The position numbers and the translations under genes were made by a program. Positions 55,516 through 63,545 of a stretch of DNA of 64,000 nucleotides are shown here, in pieces. Source of the stretch: Bacillota bacterium (GTDB taxonomy: Bacteria > Bacillota > Clostridia > Lachnospirales > Lachnospiraceae); the NCBI GenBank assembly GCA_023392535.1, contig JAEVYY010000009.1:124001-188000 (forward strand), read 5' to 3'. The notes beneath the pieces were generated by a model. The model was not told the DNA's origin. It was given only the letters and a program-made list of their open reading frames with translations, and did not search any database. Every line of letters starts with the position of its first letter. The stretch's first letter is position 1.

Positions 55516-55544
55516 ATTATATCCAATAACTTATTTTTTTACAA
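55516..55544 (-). promoter_or_regulatory. Promoter of the 6S-like RNA
   Basis: On the minus strand TTGTAA (55539-55544) and a perfect TATAAT (55516-55521) stand 17 bases apart. Transcription would begin near 55509, just outside the 5' arm of the rod-like structure. Confidence 0.75.
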
Positions 55545-55595
55545 CCTTTTGTTCTAATTCTTTCTATACATATCATGGTAAAAAATGACATTCAT

Positions 55596-57050
55596 TTAAA
55601 ATCTCAAGCTTTTCGTAATCCTTACTTTTCTTACTTTTCCTTTTAATGGCTTCTCTTGTAAAGCATCCATGACCATCTGTCCTTTTTTATTTAATATTTC
55701 AACATAAGTTAAACTATCTCTGATATCTATTATACCAATATCACACTCTGTTATTCCTTCCATATTACAGATGGTGCCAACAATGTCAGCAGCACGTATC
55801 TTTGATTTCCTACCGCCTCCAATGGATAACTTTGTAATTGATTTTTGAAAATCAGCACCTTTTCTTCTTTTCATGATCACCTTCTCTTTTTGTTTTACCC
55901 AAAAAGGAGCGTCATCCAGAAATTCCATATCGTAAAGATACATACTTTGTCCCACATAAGATTCCACATGAGACTGCATTTTTTTCTCATCTTGCTGTAT
56001 CAGACTGACTGCTTTTCCAGAGGCACCATTTCTTCCTGTTCTCCCGATTCGATGCACATAGGTCTCTTTATTGGTTGGAAAATCATAATTAAACACATGC
56101 GTGATATCTGCAAAATCAACTCCTCTGGCGGCAACATCTGTAGCTATTAAATAATGGAACTTACCATCTCTGAAATCATCTATTGTCTGTAATCGCTCTT
56201 TTTGCTCTAACTCACCGTGCAATACACCACAATGTATTTTATTACGTTTTAATTTTTGGTATAAAGTATTTGCCATTTCTCTGGTAGCACAAAAAATAAT
56301 GCAATTATCAGGGTTCTCATTTTTAAAGATTTGAAAGAATACATTGTATTTTTCATCTTTGCTCACATCCAGATACGCTTGTTCGATATGTTCTACCGGC
56401 TGTCTATCCTGATTCAATAAAATGGGAACAGGGTCATTCATATAAGCGTGAATCAGAACCGATAAATGTTCACCAAGTGTTGCTGAAAAGAGCATCTTGA
56501 TGCATTTCACCTGTAACAATTCCATGATTTCTTTTACTTCGTCTAAGAATCCCATATCTAACATCAAATCCGCTTCATCTATTACAAGGATTTTAATATT
56601 GGAAAGATCCAAGTTTTCTTTTCTTATATGATCCATAACCCGCCCAGGGGTACCTACCACAATATGAGATTTTTGCCTCAACGTTATAGCTTGCTTATCA
56701 ACTGGCATTCCGCCAAATACAACTGGCACTTTTAGCCTCTTATATCTTCCAATATGAAATATCTCCTCTTTCACCTGTACGGCCAATTCTCTTGTAGGCT
56801 CCAATACAAGTGCCTGCGGAGCATATTCCTCCCAATTCACCATCTCACACAATGGAATTGCAAAAGCAGCTGTTTTACCGCTTCCCGTCTGTGATTTTGC
56901 TACAATATCACGACCGTTTAGAGCAACAGGTATCACTTCCTGTTGTATTTTGGTAGGCTCATGATAGCCTAATACCGATAGCGCACTTATTATCTCTTCT
57001 GATAACTTAAATTGGTGAAATTTTTGCTCAACGTTACTAATTATTTCCAT
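55596..57050 (-). CDS. dbpA: DbpA/YxiN-type DEAD-box RNA helicase
   Basis: An ATP-dependent RNA helicase of 484 residues. The Q motif (GYHEPTKIQQEVIP) is near 28-41, motif I is QTGSGKT (54-60), motif II is DEAD (158-161) and motif III is SAT (189-191). Domain 2 has ARGVDFADITHV and HRIGRTGR. From about 405 a C-terminal RRM-like DbpA domain (ITKLSIGGGRKSKIRAADIVG) follows; in Bacillus and E. coli this part directs the enzyme to hairpin 92 of 23S rRNA for large-subunit assembly. AAGGA precedes the ATG. It is downstream of pckA after a terminator and upstream of the 6S-like RNA on the same strand. Confidence 0.94.
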   Translation of the reverse strand: MEIISNVEQKFHQFKLSEEIISALSVLGYHEPTKIQQEVIPVALNGRDIVAKSQTGSGKTAAFAIPLCEMVNWEEYAPQALVLEPTRELAVQVKEEIFHIGRYKRLKVPVVFGGMPVDKQAITLRQKSHIVVGTPGRVMDHIRKENLDLSNIKILVIDEADLMLDMGFLDEVKEIMELLQVKCIKMLFSATLGEHLSVLIHAYMNDPVPILLNQDRQPVEHIEQAYLDVSKDEKYNVFFQIFKNENPDNCIIFCATREMANTLYQKLKRNKIHCGVLHGELEQKERLQTIDDFRDGKFHYLIATDVAARGVDFADITHVFNYDFPTNKETYVHRIGRTGRNGASGKAVSLIQQDEKKMQSHVESYVGQSMYLYDMEFLDDAPFWVKQKEKVIMKRRKGADFQKSITKLSIGGGRKSKIRAADIVGTICNMEGITECDIGIIDIRDSLTYVEILNKKGQMVMDALQEKPLKGKVRKVRITKSLRF

Positions 57051-57086
57051 TTTATTTTCCTTAGAAACTCAGTGTTTCTTTTCGCG

Positions 57087-57118
57087 TAAAAACAGCGGCA
57101 GATTTCTCTACCGCTGTC
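57087..57118 (-). terminator. Rho-independent terminator of pckA
   Basis: On the minus strand ACAGCGG and CCGCTGT arms enclose a 12-base loop and are followed by five T. It separates pckA from dbpA. Confidence 0.88.
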
Positions 57119-57141
57119 CATTTGCACTTCAACACAATTGA

Positions 57142-58839
57142 TTAAAGTGTATTTGCCTCTTCCACAACTTTTTTAAGCGCTGCAATTGCATCATCTGGAA
57201 GTTTATCATATCCTTCTTTTGCAGTAGCAAATTTTTCTACTGCATTGACACGATCCTGCATGCGAGCTTTTAATTGATCAGCATATGATTTGTCTGACAA
57301 ATCTGGAACAAATCCTTCCCAATCCATAATTTCGATATCTCCGAATGGTCCCCATTGTTTGAAGGATGCTTTTCCATCCACAATAGCTTCCAATACTCCT
57401 AATGTATCTTTCGGTTGCACTTTTTTGCCCATGAAATCACCTGTATTGATGATATAACAATCTACATTCTTATCACCAACTAATTTTTTGAATTTTTCAT
57501 AGTCATTAGCTAATGGATAGGTTCTGAATGGATTTGCATAAGGTACAATACGAAGTGCATTTAAATCAGTTCCCGCTGCAACACGCTCTGCAGTAGATGT
57601 CTTCGTAGCAAGTGTTGCACCCATAACAGATGCCAAAGAAGCACCTTTTAATTTTACTACTGGTGGAATTGTAGGATCTTTCATAATCCAGAAAATAGCA
57701 TTTACTGGAGCGTCGATCTTGTCAACACGGTTTGGTGACCACAATTTGGATTTAATAGCACGACCGTTACCATTTCTGATATCTTCTGTTACTAACTGAA
57801 TCTTGCCTTCTTCATCTAAGGTAGCTGAACAGTTCTGAGCAGTAATTAGATATTTATTATCATCACATCCTGTCGGATAATCAGATGTTTTATCAAAATA
57901 AGATGGCTCTAACGCGATCGATGCGCAGGTATCTGTGTTAATGATGAAAGCATCATCGTGAAGGACTTTGATTTCATATTTTCCACCGTGCTTTGCATGT
58001 GTAAGTGTAGATTTTCCGGAACCAGATAATCCATAAACAGATGCAACATATTTGCTTCCATCTGCTAATAAATATTCTTTCTGTCCGCCGTGGCAGGAAG
58101 CATAGCCATTTCTGTTAGCAATCGCCCATGACATCGTCAAGGTACCTTTTTTATGCTCTCCAAAGTATTTCATACCAAGGATTGCTGCACAGTTCTGATC
58201 GGTATCAAAATAGCAAAGAGTAAGTGGATCGCTCAAGCAGCTATAGTCAACATCTGGATTGTTTCCTGGAATCCATTGTGGGTCTGAGAAGATATAAACA
58301 TCTGCTTCTTTTCCATCTCCGACTGGTTTGGAATTTTTGTACATTTTTACATATTCATCTGACATGTACTGGAAGTTCAACATCCAGTTGTACATTATGT
58401 TCTCTTCGCCTTCTGGAATAAGAAGGTGTGCCTTTACCATAAATTCTGGATCAAGTCCAATATACACCTCTGCGTGATACATTGTTTTCCAACGTGTCTC
58501 ATAAATAGCATTCATAATGACTTTATCAAGTTTTCCTGCTTCAACACCTGGTTCTCCTTTAATACGGCGTGCACCTGCATAACGTCCTGTTACTGCACCG
58601 TCATTGAATAAAAGAACTTTCGCATCTGCTTCAAGACCGAATTCGTCTCCCCTGTAAACAGGCATATCTGTGATTACAGTACCTGGTGAATTTTTTGATA
58701 ATTCATAAGCTTCTTTCAAAGTATTTACTTTTACTACGTTATTTCCGTAGAAAGCTGCTTCAATAATTGAACGTGTTTTGGAAAAACCTGGTTTTCCTGC
58801 GCCAATTTCTGAAATCGGGTAATTAGCTTTTGTTGACAT
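57142..58839 (-). CDS. pckA: Phosphoenolpyruvate carboxykinase (ATP)
   Basis: Interconverts oxaloacetate plus ATP with PEP, CO2 and ADP. In rumen and gut anaerobes it often runs towards oxaloacetate. The protein has 565 residues. The kinase P-loop GLSGSGKST is at 270-278, the metal-site HDDAF follows near 294-298, and NRNGYASCHGGQ lies ahead of it. The length is a little above that of the E. coli enzyme, with the extended clostridial C-terminal tail. GGAGG precedes the ATG. The 5' leader carries a small CCGCAT...ATGCGG hairpin. Its product, oxaloacetate, is the substrate of both citrate synthases in this window. Confidence 0.95.
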   Translation of the reverse strand: MSTKANYPISEIGAGKPGFSKTRSIIEAAFYGNNVVKVNTLKEAYELSKNSPGTVITDMPVYRGDEFGLEADAKVLLFNDGAVTGRYAGARRIKGEPGVEAGKLDKVIMNAIYETRWKTMYHAEVYIGLDPEFMVKAHLLIPEGEENIMYNWMLNFQYMSDEYVKMYKNSKPVGDGKEADVYIFSDPQWIPGNNPDVDYSCLSDPLTLCYFDTDQNCAAILGMKYFGEHKKGTLTMSWAIANRNGYASCHGGQKEYLLADGSKYVASVYGLSGSGKSTLTHAKHGGKYEIKVLHDDAFIINTDTCASIALEPSYFDKTSDYPTGCDDNKYLITAQNCSATLDEEGKIQLVTEDIRNGNGRAIKSKLWSPNRVDKIDAPVNAIFWIMKDPTIPPVVKLKGASLASVMGATLATKTSTAERVAAGTDLNALRIVPYANPFRTYPLANDYEKFKKLVGDKNVDCYIINTGDFMGKKVQPKDTLGVLEAIVDGKASFKQWGPFGDIEIMDWEGFVPDLSDKSYADQLKARMQDRVNAVEKFATAKEGYDKLPDDAIAALKKVVEEANTL

Positions 58840-58873
58840 ATTACTTCCTCCTTAAAATAATGTGTATTTTTTA

Positions 58874-58904
58874 CCGCATGTTCTAGTTTATCCAGAAGAT
58901 GCGG
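58874..58904 (-). promoter_or_regulatory. Hairpin in the pckA 5' leader
   Basis: CCGCAT and ATGCGG form a six-pair stem with a loop of about 19 bases, 35 bases before the pckA start. No T-run of terminator type follows directly. A weak TTGTCA / TAAACT pair overlaps it, so it could be an operator or an mRNA stabiliser. Confidence 0.4.
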
Positions 58905-58912
58905 GTTTTGAC

Positions 58913-58944
58913 AAAAAATCGTACTGGTTATTTCCTTCCAGTAC
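58913..58944 (-). terminator. Rho-independent terminator of the M24 aminopeptidase gene
   Basis: On the minus strand GTACTGG and CCAGTAC arms with a ten-base loop are followed by GATTTTTTG. It lies between the M24 gene and pckA. Confidence 0.85.
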
Positions 58945-59028
58945 ACCTGTTACATTATCTCAAAACACCTCTTAAAAGTCAAGTTATCTTATTATCTTTT
59001 TTTTCAGTTTTTATGAAATACTTTAAGA

Positions 59029-60843
59029 TCAAATGGTCTGTTTATGCAATGGCTGCGTTACTTTTTTAAGCCATTCTGATTCGCTTTCACTTAAATATGG
59101 ACTGATTTTTAAATATACTTCCTGGTGATACTGATCTATTTTTTCGATTTCATGTTCGGTCATAACCGAAAGCTCCAGGGCCTCTCTATCAATTGGTACA
59201 TACGTAAGAGGTTCGAAATACATAAATTGACCATACTCATTTTTAGGCCCCTTCTTGCAAATCATTATATTTTCAATTCGAATGCCATATTTATTTTCGA
59301 TATAAACACCCGGCTCATTACTGATTACCATACCTTCTTCCAAAATAGTTTCTTCATTTTGTGAATCATTTCGCCACCGGATGCTTTGGGGCCCCTCATG
59401 TACATTCAAAATGTATCCAATTCCATGACCAGTTCCACATTTATAATCTGTCTCTATGTTCCATAAAGATTGTCTTGCCAGTATGTCTAAGTTTCTTCCT
59501 GTACATCCATACAAAAATTTGGCATTCATTAAATTTATCATACCGATGCAAGTGTGCGTAAAATGAATTTTTTGTTCATAAGGAATCGAGCCAAGTACAA
59601 TAGTCCTTGTGACATCGGTCGTTCCACCCAAATACTGTCCTCCGGAATCTATTAATAGCATGCCTTCCGGATACAGTACTTTGTTATGTTCCAAGGTAGC
59701 TTTATAGTGCATCATGGCTGCATTTTCCTTATATGCACTAATTGTATCAAATGACAGATCCAAAAATCCCGGTATCTCACTTCTCAAGGTGTCCAGATAG
59801 CTAGCTGCTTCCAATTCTGTGATTACCTTTTCCTTCACAATATTCTTAATCCAATAAATAAACTTAGTTACCGCAGCACTATCTTTTCTATATATCTCCT
59901 GCATGTTTTTTTGCTCAATTGGATTTTTCATCGCTTTTAAAAGGCTTGTTGGATTCGGTGCATCTACAACGATATGGTTCTTAAGAAGCATTTTGTATAT
60001 GATGTAATTACTATTTCTACAATCCAGTAATATTTTTTGTTTCTTTAAACTGCTTAAGTAATCTAAGATATTTTCATAACACTCGAATTCAATGTTTTCT
60101 TTCTCTGCCACTTCTCTGAAAGAATCCGTTATGGCATTTTTTTGCAGAAAGAGAATTCCTTTGTTATGAAAAATTATGGCAAAAGAGAAGGCTACCGGAT
60201 TGCAAGGAATGTCACTTCCTCTTATATTAAATAACCACATGATATCATCTAATTTACTTAGTATATGACAATCCGTATTCTTCTCGCGCATCACGGTACG
60301 AATCTTTTGTAATTTCGAATTTACCGTTTCGCCTGCTATTGTTCTTTCTAACAAGATAAGCGGATGAGCCGGCAGAGAAGGCCTGTCTATCCATAATTGT
60401 TCCGCAATAGTAGCATCATACTTTATCTTGCAACCGTTTTTACTCATCTGTTCTTCTAATTTCAACCCAAATGTTGTTGTAACAACACGTCCATCAAATC
60501 CTAATTGTTCTTCTTCCTGCATGTGTTCCTGTAAAAATTCCAATATGGTGGGAACTCCTTCTTCCATCATTCGAAATACAAAAATTCCTGTTCCAGTAAG
60601 CTCCTGTTCCGCCTGTATAAAATACCTGCCATCTGTCCATAAGCCCGCCATTTCCATTCCAACCAAAAGTGTCCCATTTGAACCTGTAAATCCCGAAAAA
60701 TATTCCCGGACTTTAAAATAGTCATTTACATATTCCGAATTGTGAAAATCTCCAGTTGGAATCAAATACCAATCTATTTTTAATTCTTTCATTTTGGCAC
60801 GCAGCTCTGCCATGCGATCACCGATTATTGTATTCTCATTCAT
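59029..60843 (-). CDS. M24B Xaa-Pro aminopeptidase (aminopeptidase P type)
   Basis: A cytoplasmic metallopeptidase that removes N-terminal residues in front of proline. It has 604 residues, the three-domain long form found in clostridia and eukaryotes: two creatinase-like N-terminal domains (about 8-300) and the pita-bread domain from about 310. The metal ligands are visible: two Asp in LIDSGGQYLGGTTDVTRT, His in GTGHGIGYIL, and Glu in ISNEPGVYI and GIRIENIM. AGGAGAAGAGG precedes the ATG. It is divergent from the citrate synthase gene. It likely feeds on proline-containing peptides released by other peptidases. Confidence 0.93.
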   Translation of the reverse strand: MNENTIIGDRMAELRAKMKELKIDWYLIPTGDFHNSEYVNDYFKVREYFSGFTGSNGTLLVGMEMAGLWTDGRYFIQAEQELTGTGIFVFRMMEEGVPTILEFLQEHMQEEEQLGFDGRVVTTTFGLKLEEQMSKNGCKIKYDATIAEQLWIDRPSLPAHPLILLERTIAGETVNSKLQKIRTVMREKNTDCHILSKLDDIMWLFNIRGSDIPCNPVAFSFAIIFHNKGILFLQKNAITDSFREVAEKENIEFECYENILDYLSSLKKQKILLDCRNSNYIIYKMLLKNHIVVDAPNPTSLLKAMKNPIEQKNMQEIYRKDSAAVTKFIYWIKNIVKEKVITELEAASYLDTLRSEIPGFLDLSFDTISAYKENAAMMHYKATLEHNKVLYPEGMLLIDSGGQYLGGTTDVTRTIVLGSIPYEQKIHFTHTCIGMINLMNAKFLYGCTGRNLDILARQSLWNIETDYKCGTGHGIGYILNVHEGPQSIRWRNDSQNEETILEEGMVISNEPGVYIENKYGIRIENIMICKKGPKNEYGQFMYFEPLTYVPIDREALELSVMTEHEIEKIDQYHQEVYLKISPYLSESESEWLKKVTQPLHKQTI

Positions 60844-60918
60844 CTAAATCAACCTCTTCTCCTGTCATTTCCTTACTATATCCTTATCACTTTACGATTT
60901 AAAAGAACATGCATTTTT

Positions 60919-60940
60919 ATTGTAATACAATTGTTACAAT
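60919..60940. promoter_or_regulatory. 22-bp inverted repeat between the M24 and citrate synthase genes
   Basis: ATTGTAA and TTACAAT arms are perfect and separated by eight bases (TACAATTG). The element lies about 47 bases upstream of the citrate synthase -35 box and also ahead of the divergent peptidase gene. It may be an operator for either; no matching regulator is identified in this window. Confidence 0.5.
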
Positions 60941-60986
60941 ATTACTATATTACGCGATTTATAAATTTAAATGTTTCTTAATTTAC

Positions 60987-61016
60987 TTGCGCACATAAAT
61001 AAAATCATGCTATTAT
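60987..61016 (+). promoter_or_regulatory. Promoter of the Si-type citrate synthase gene
   Basis: TTGCGC (60987-60992) and TATTAT (61011-61016) stand 18 bases apart, about 50 bases before the ATG at 61068. Confidence 0.55.
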
Positions 61017-61067
61017 TTATAGTGTCTCTTTATGTTTGTAACGTATCAAAGAAAGGTGGTAAGTTTC

Positions 61068-62432
61068 ATGGAACAAAAAAATTACTTCGAAATTACACCC
61101 GAGATTATCCACTTGGCTCAGCTTAGCCGCGATGCGGGAATGATTAACTCTGAGTTATTTACAAAGTATGATGTCAAAAGGGGATTACGTGATTTAAATG
61201 GGAAAGGTGTTTTAGCGGGATTAACAAATATATCTGATGTCCGTGCGACCGAGATCGTGGATGGTGTTTCCGTTCCTGCACATGGACGTTTATTTTATCG
61301 TGGATATAATGTTGAAGACTTAGTCGATGGTTTCACAAAAGATAATCGTTTTGGTTTTGAAGAGGTGACCTATCTTCTACTCTTTGGAAGCTTACCAACG
61401 GAAAAAGAATTAAAAGATTTCAAAGAATTGCTTGCTGGATACCGAACGCTTCCTACGAGTTTTGTACGGGATATCATTATGAAGGCTCCAAGTAAGGATA
61501 TGATGAATACGCTGGCAAGAAGTGTTCTCACGCTCTATTCTTATGATGAAAAAGCAAATGATACCTCTCTTCCGAATGTTTTGCGCCAATGTTTAGGTTT
61601 GATCAGCTTATTTCCTCTGCTCTCCATTTACGGTTATCAAGCATATAGCCACTATCACGATGGCAACAGTCTATTTATTCACGCTCCCATACCAGAGCTT
61701 TCTACCGCTGAAAACATATTACATATTCTGCGTCCGAACAGTTCATATACTCCTTTAGAAGCGAAGATACTTGATGTTGCACTTGTTCTTCATATGGAAC
61801 ATGGTGGTGGTAATAACTCAACTTTTGCCACGCGTGTGATTACATCCTCTTTAACAGATACCTACTCTACAATGGCTTCTGCTCTTGCATCCTTAAAAGG
61901 CCCAAGACATGGAGGTGCCAATATCAAAGTCGTACAGATGTTTGATGATATGATGAACCATTTAAAAGATTGGGAAGACGAAGAGGAAGTAAGCAGCTAT
62001 TTAAGTAAGCTGTTAAATAAAGAAGCTTTTGATAAATCCGGACTTATCTATGGAGTTGGGCACGCCATTTATTCTAAATCCGATCCGCGTGCAAAATTAT
62101 TTAAATCTTATGTGGAACGTTTGTCTGAAGAAAAAGGACTGATTAAAGAATATAATCTATACGCATTAGTAGATCGTCTGGCACCACAGGTCATTTCTAG
62201 ACAAAGACCTATTTATAAGGGTGTTAGTGTCAATGTTGACTTCTATTCCGGCTTTGTATACAAAATGCTAGATTTGCCGGTTGAATTATATACACCAATA
62301 TTTGCGATTGCCAGGATTTCAGGCTGGTCTGCACATAGAATGGAAGAACTCGCAAATAATGGAAAAATTATTCGTCCCGCCTATAAGCCTATCTGTCCGG
62401 AACAGGAATATCTCAATATGAAAGATCGATAG
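61068..62432 (+). CDS. gltA: Citrate synthase (Si type; citrate/2-methylcitrate synthase family)
   Basis: Condenses acetyl-CoA and oxaloacetate to citrate, or propionyl-CoA to 2-methylcitrate. The protein has 454 residues from ATG 61068, which has AAAGGTGG upstream; an earlier ATG in the frame lacks a site. The catalytic triad is His245 (HMEHGGGNN), His332 (GVGHAIYSKSDPRA) and Asp391 (VNVDFYSG). HGRLFYRGYNVEDL near 72-85 and GPRHGGANIKV near 278-288 are typical. It is unrelated in fold to the Re-type enzyme 40 kb away in this window. It is a single-gene unit closed by a terminator. Which of the two is the main citrate synthase cannot be told from sequence. Confidence 0.93.
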   Translation: MEQKNYFEITPEIIHLAQLSRDAGMINSELFTKYDVKRGLRDLNGKGVLAGLTNISDVRATEIVDGVSVPAHGRLFYRGYNVEDLVDGFTKDNRFGFEEVTYLLLFGSLPTEKELKDFKELLAGYRTLPTSFVRDIIMKAPSKDMMNTLARSVLTLYSYDEKANDTSLPNVLRQCLGLISLFPLLSIYGYQAYSHYHDGNSLFIHAPIPELSTAENILHILRPNSSYTPLEAKILDVALVLHMEHGGGNNSTFATRVITSSLTDTYSTMASALASLKGPRHGGANIKVVQMFDDMMNHLKDWEDEEEVSSYLSKLLNKEAFDKSGLIYGVGHAIYSKSDPRAKLFKSYVERLSEEKGLIKEYNLYALVDRLAPQVISRQRPIYKGVSVNVDFYSGFVYKMLDLPVELYTPIFAIARISGWSAHRMEELANNGKIIRPAYKPICPEQEYLNMKDR

Positions 62433-62464
62433 ATGAGGCATCTCTTACAGAATCGTAAGAGAGT

Positions 62465-62508
62465 AAAAAAACTGACTTGCTGAAGTTGCTGCAAGCCAGT
62501 TTTTTTTC
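62465..62508. terminator. Bidirectional Rho-independent terminator
   Basis: AAAAAACTGACTTGC and GCAAGCCAGTTTTTTTT arms with one mismatch and a ten-base loop. It separates citrate synthase from the convergent permease operon. A smaller CTCTTAC...GTAAGAG hairpin (about 62443-62462) lies just before it. Confidence 0.85.
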
Positions 62509-62518
62509 ATCCTTTTTA

Positions 62519-63544
62519 TCAATCGTTTATTTTTTTCTTCATTCCTGCTATCACTGACTGTAAAACAATAAAGAAGCACAGCAAGGCTGATAGCGTAATA
62601 CGTACCCACCAACTTGATAACGTACCTTGGGTTGTGATCAAACTGGAAATCGTTCCTTTAATCAGAACTCCAAATAATGTCCCAACGACAGTCCCTACAC
62701 CACCACTTAACAAGGTACCACCAATAACAGCCGCGGAGATGGCATCCATTTCCATACCTTTTGCTTGTTCTACGAATCCTGCACAACTATTTAGACAGAA
62801 TAGAAAACCACCTAGTCCAGCCAGAAACCCATCCAGTACATACGCTTGCATTTTCGTCTTTTTTACATTCAGTCCCATCATTAATGCACTTTGTTGATTT
62901 CCGCCTATCGCATACAATTTTCTTCCAAATTTCGAATATTTTAACATGATGGCTATCATTATCACCACGAGCAATGCAATAATAACAGTAGGATAAAGGT
63001 ACGCCGCCTGGTAAACTCCTTTTTTATTGGTATAGCCAAACGGCATATAAATCTTATAATTGGCCCATTTTAAGAATAATTTATTTTTTATGGAAATCAT
63101 ATCCGTACTTACAACCGCTGTCATACCTCGGCCAAAGAACATTCCCGCAAGAGTGATGATGAACGGCTGGATTTCTAAATACGAAATTAAATATCCCTGA
63201 ACGATACCAAATAAAATACCAATTCCTAATGAAATAATTAGTGCTGTATAAGCACTCATTCCTTTATTCTCCATGGTAAATGCGGACAACATACACACCA
63301 GCGCTGTTACCGATCCTACCGAAATATCAATACCACCAGCAATCATGACTAAAGTCAATCCACATCCGATTACCAAAAGCCCAGCGTTGGAAATAAAAAG
63401 ATTTAAGAACATCTGGGGCTTGGCAAATCCTTTCCCCGAAAATACAATCATACCTGCAATATACATAACAGCAAATAATCCAATGGTTATCATTAATAAG
63501 AAGGCACTGCTGCTTATTCTGACTTTTTTATTTGACTTTCCCAT
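62519..63544 (-). CDS. Sugar ABC transporter permease, YjfF type
   Basis: A BPD_transp_2 family permease of 341 residues with about nine to ten membrane helices, of the ribose/galactofuranose group. Seen are LTLVMIAGGIDISVGSV, the QPFIITLAGMFFGRG segment, YAIGGNQQSALMMGLNV (the cytoplasmic loop that contacts the ATPase) and AAVIGGTLLSGGVGTV. ATG 63542-63544 follows GGAAGGTGG and begins one base after the stop of the upstream permease; a GTG four codons earlier is less likely. In E. coli YjfF pairs with YtfT for galactofuranose; the sugar here cannot be told. The matching ATPase and binding protein should lie beyond the right edge. Confidence 0.9.
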   Translation of the reverse strand: MGKSNKKVRISSSAFLLMITIGLFAVMYIAGMIVFSGKGFAKPQMFLNLFISNAGLLVIGCGLTLVMIAGGIDISVGSVTALVCMLSAFTMENKGMSAYTALIISLGIGILFGIVQGYLISYLEIQPFIITLAGMFFGRGMTAVVSTDMISIKNKLFLKWANYKIYMPFGYTNKKGVYQAAYLYPTVIIALLVVIMIAIMLKYSKFGRKLYAIGGNQQSALMMGLNVKKTKMQAYVLDGFLAGLGGFLFCLNSCAGFVEQAKGMEMDAISAAVIGGTLLSGGVGTVVGTLFGVLIKGTISSLITTQGTLSSWWVRITLSALLCFFIVLQSVIAGMKKKIND

Positions 63545-63545
63545 A

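Noticed and set aside
58734..58946. 70-residue frame across the pckA start
   Set aside because: It overlaps the pckA leader and N-terminal codons in another frame and lacks a ribosome site.
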